This document shows positions 63,649 to 64,000 of a DNA stretch of 64,000 bases, one piece after another. Numbering within the stretch: the first letter of the stretch is position 1; each line of letters begins with the position of its first letter. The position numbers and the translations under genes were made by a program. This stretch comes from Xiphophorus maculatus (lineage: Eukaryota; Chordata; Actinopteri; Cyprinodontiformes; Poeciliidae). The notes beneath the pieces were generated by a model. The model made no database searches. It saw only the letters and a program-made list of their open reading frames with translations, and was not told the origin of the DNA. The DNA lies in NCBI RefSeq assembly GCF_002775205.1, contig NC_036445.1, positions 2,128,802 to 2,192,801 of the forward strand, in the 5' to 3' direction.

Positions 63649-64000
63649 ATTAAAGGGGCAGTGTTATGTAAAATTGACTTATTTGACCTTCATATCATGC
63701 TATAATATTATTCCCTCATCAAAACACACCTGGAGTGTTGCTTTTATTCTCTCATGCATGTTTGAGAAATCCTTTAATCTCCTGTGCTAAATATTCAGCT
63801 GAGCAAAGCGCCTGGGTGGACCTAGCTCCACCTTTGAGATGAAGCTCCTCCAGACTAGCCAGCAGCAATTAGCAAACACCTGGTAGAACACTAATGAGCT
63901 CATCACATGAGTCACTTAGGACAGTGACAGAAAGAAAAAGAGTTTCTTAAAGAGACAGAGGCCCAATTTAAAGGTGTTAGATTACAAAGTCAAATTTCTT
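63649..64000 (+). repeat. Interspersed repeat running off the window end
   Basis: It starts AATTAAAGGGGCAGTGTTAT and continues with GTAAAATTGACTTATTTGAC, CAAAACACACCTGGAGTGTT and AGCGCCTGGGTGGACC, the wording of a common percomorph-fish MITE-like repeat. The right terminus is outside or at the end of the window. Confidence 0.6.

Overview
This window is nuclear DNA of a teleost fish. It has intron-split genes with consensus GT/AG junctions, protein matches to vertebrate genes, and a dense background of decayed DNA transposons typical of percomorph fishes: Tc1-like relics, hAT elements with 8-bp target duplications, and TTAA- or TA-flanked MITEs. A cyprinodontiform-like fish is possible from the repeat types, but I cannot assign a species.

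Layout: (1) 621-3557 (+), the last three coding exons of the collagen receptor kinase ddr1, followed by a long probable 3' UTR. (2) 8920-14700 (-), flot1 (flotillin-1), with a non-coding first exon and promoter near 17.25-17.4 kb. (3) 20958-24945 (+), a complete beta-tubulin gene (tubb) in five exons. (4) 28187-41099 (+), a complete mdc1 (DNA-damage checkpoint mediator), about 2,104 residues in 11 coding exons. (5) 49053-57543 (+), a ten-exon gene for a 666-residue type I membrane protein with three cysteine-poor Ig-like repeats and a Pro-rich cytoplasmic tail. I do not recognise it as any named family. The remaining sequence is introns and intergenic DNA holding repeats.

DDR1, FLOT1, TUBB and MDC1 are neighbours in the human MHC class I region (6p21.33), so this is a conserved block next to the MHC. 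The linear order is the same, but pairwise orientations differ from human. The genes do not form a pathway: DDR1 is a collagen-sensing kinase, flotillin a membrane-raft scaffold, tubulin a cytoskeletal subunit, and MDC1 the gamma-H2AX reader of the DNA-damage response.

The points most worth a second look are: the unnamed Ig-like membrane protein; a TTAA-flanked MITE family that carries RFX X-box-like sites; repeat architecture in MDC1 (SDTD and TQ clusters, a KRKxKxLH motif, long charged repeats); an extra tubb intron; an 11-residue insertion in the DDR1 kinase domain; and a short flot1 terminal exon that decides the C-terminus. All exon models come from reading frame, splice consensus and remembered family sequences, not from transcript data.
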